Origin: Bacteroidetes bacterium SB0662_bin_6 | GTDB taxonomy: Bacteria; Bacteroidota; Rhodothermia; Rhodothermales; VXPQ01 | Reading direction: 5' to 3' | Assembly: GCA_009839485.1 (NCBI GenBank) | Contig: VXPQ01000039.1 | Span: 1 to 63,782 of the forward strand | DNA: 63,782 nt | Shown: in pieces, positions 62,773 to 63,782 of the stretch | Position numbering within the stretch: position 1 is the stretch's first letter | How the letters are laid out: the number at the start of each line of letters is the position of its first letter | Position numbers and translations under genes: made by a program | Notes under the pieces: generated by a model | Told to the model about the DNA's origin: nothing | The model's input: only the letters and a program-made list of their open reading frames with translations | The model's database searches: none

Positions 62773-63642
62773 TTACCCGGCAGGGTTCGTGAAGCGCAGG
62801 GCGGCGAATTCCCGGGCCGCCGCCGATACGGCGCGTTCTATGGGGAGGCGTTCCGTGGAGGAGCCGGTCCAGAAACCATGGCCGGACGTGTGGTCCAGCA
62901 TGTATTGCGCATCGACCGGATTTTCCATGGCTGCGCCGTGCGCAACGAGGATGACCTCGGGATGAACCTTGCGCACAGCCTGATAGGCTTCTTCGGTTTG
63001 TTCGGCGGTCTCCTCGATGGTTAATCCGCTGTCATATCCCTTAAGCCCCCCTTTCGTCGTGCCCGCATGATAGCAAAAAATATGCGGTTTGGCCTGCTCG
63101 CACATGGCCAGCGCATCTTCCATGGTGAACGCCAGACCGATGGTCACCATGTCCATTTCTTCTCTGGCCAGTTTCAGCATCTCGATTTCATTCCGATAGG
63201 TGATGCCGGCGCTGGTCATTACCCGGTATATCTCACTGTCGTGATCCACATAGCTGATGGAGGGGCCGATATTCGAAACCGACTGCACGCCCATGGCCTT
63301 GCACTCGTTTAACACCATCCGCATATCCTTGAGGGGATCGTTTGCATTCAGGCAGGCGCAGACGAACGCATCGCCCTGCAGCGCAGGCATGATGTCTTCC
63401 CGGGTGTAGTCCAGCGTTTGTTTGTTCGAATCGAGGATAGGCCACATCATCGACATGGTGCCCATGCCGTTGGCGCGCAATCGCGCCCCGGAAAACGTAT
63501 TGATACAATCGACGCCGGCGGATTCCAGCAGTTTAGCGACCAGACCGCTGCCCGCACTGGCGATCATTACGGGAATGCGCTGTGCCACCTTGGCTTGCAG
63601 GCGGGCGAGAATATGTTCTGTGGTAAGACGATGAGTGATCAT
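62773..63642 (-). CDS. phosphoenolpyruvate hydrolase family TIM-barrel protein
   Basis: A 289-residue protein starting MITHRLTTEHILARLQAKVA. It has a PEP mutase/hydrolase-like barrel: IPVMIASAGSGLVAKLLESA, GVDCINTFSGARLRANGMG, GVQSVSNIGPSISYVDHDSE, HIFCYHAGTTKGGLKGYDSG, VILVAHGAAMENP and GHGFWTGSSTERLPIE. The family name is by similarity only; no reaction has been shown for this group to my knowledge. First gene of the cassette; a longer frame to 63678 would run into the flanking element. Its partner gene encodes UPF0261. Confidence 0.9.
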   Translation of the reverse strand: MITHRLTTEHILARLQAKVAQRIPVMIASAGSGLVAKLLESAGVDCINTFSGARLRANGMGTMSMMWPILDSNKQTLDYTREDIMPALQGDAFVCACLNANDPLKDMRMVLNECKAMGVQSVSNIGPSISYVDHDSEIYRVMTSAGITYRNEIEMLKLAREEMDMVTIGLAFTMEDALAMCEQAKPHIFCYHAGTTKGGLKGYDSGLTIEETAEQTEEAYQAVRKVHPEVILVAHGAAMENPVDAQYMLDHTSGHGFWTGSSTERLPIERAVSAAAREFAALRFTNPAG

Positions 63643-63676
63643 GGGTAGGGGAATCGTAGGATGCGGGCATCGCAGC

Positions 63677-63782
63677 AAGGGCCTGTTACCACTATGCAGC
63701 GGCGCTCTGCGGGGCCTGTTTTCCTGCCAGGCCAGACGCCGCGAGCGCAGTGTGGCCCAGCCACATAAGCGAGCGGCAACGC
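63677..63782 (+). mobile_element. second copy of the terminal-inverted-repeat element, cut by the window end
   Basis: Over 104 aligned bases (63679-63782 against 59265-59368) I count seven differences and no gaps. The left terminal repeat is GGGCCTGTTACCACTATGCA. Same orientation as the first copy, so the two form direct repeats around the three-gene cassette. The expected TA before the end reads AA here. Confidence 0.8.

Overview
The window is a gene-dense, G+C-rich bacterial chromosome segment with 50 supported protein-coding genes and no recognisable rRNA or tRNA. It most resembles the Rhodothermota/Balneolota side of the Bacteroidota superphylum. Three large secreted proteins end in a type IX secretion (T9SS) type-A sorting domain with the NPFNP signature. 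Several intergenic regions carry the Bacteroidota-type promoter (TTG, about 20 bp, TAnnTTTG) instead of an E. coli-like one. Sulfatases, a PIG-L deacetylase, TAT-exported Gfo/Idh/MocA and TIM-barrel proteins, a DPP-IV peptidase and many sodium-coupled carriers point to a marine heterotroph degrading complex glycans and peptides. The taxonomy is an inference.

Layout. 1-6.7 kb: the end of a WD40/T9SS protein, a pair of unrelated 2-haloacid dehalogenase families (DehI type and HAD type II), a TAT-exported intradiol dioxygenase, an unknown lipoprotein, and a LysR regulator with a sugar porter. 6.8-12 kb: a coiled-coil membrane protein, then minus-strand pairs amidohydrolase-lactonase and SIS-ROK kinase. 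12-16 kb: a TolB-like lipoprotein, DUF547, and infA coupled to gamma-glutamyltransferase. 16-20 kb: tandem choice-of-anchor B/LVIVD paralogues. 20-37 kb: a carbohydrate/nucleoside region with two sulfatases, a serine hydrolase, a solute-binding protein, Gfo/Idh, a purine permease, a TIM-barrel isomerase, PIG-L, a complete TRAP transporter, DUF1080, a sodium symporter and a nucleoside hydrolase. 37-45.8 kb: a TPR lipoprotein with terminator, a Cys/Met-metabolism PLP enzyme, a fused E1 alpha-beta dehydrogenase behind a two-component system, and alanine racemase.

45.9-55.1 kb is a tight plus-strand operon: DPP-IV peptidase, pyrC, ddl, nrnA, pepA, pdxA, ftsE. 55.2-59.3 kb: an alanine/sodium symporter overlapping an NhaC antiporter, then a cupin. 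59.5-63.6 kb: a three-gene minus-strand cassette (PEP-hydrolase-like TIM barrel, UPF0261/Tm-1-like protein, aldolase/short-chain dehydrogenase fusion). It is bracketed by two direct copies of a roughly 265 bp terminal-inverted-repeat element, the second cut by the window end.

The strongest leads are this element-bracketed Tm-1-like cassette, the dehalogenase pair, a possible keto-glycoside gene set, two independent 21-bp in-frame minisatellites, the paralogue pair with a conserved long pre-signal N-terminus, and infA sitting outside a ribosomal operon.
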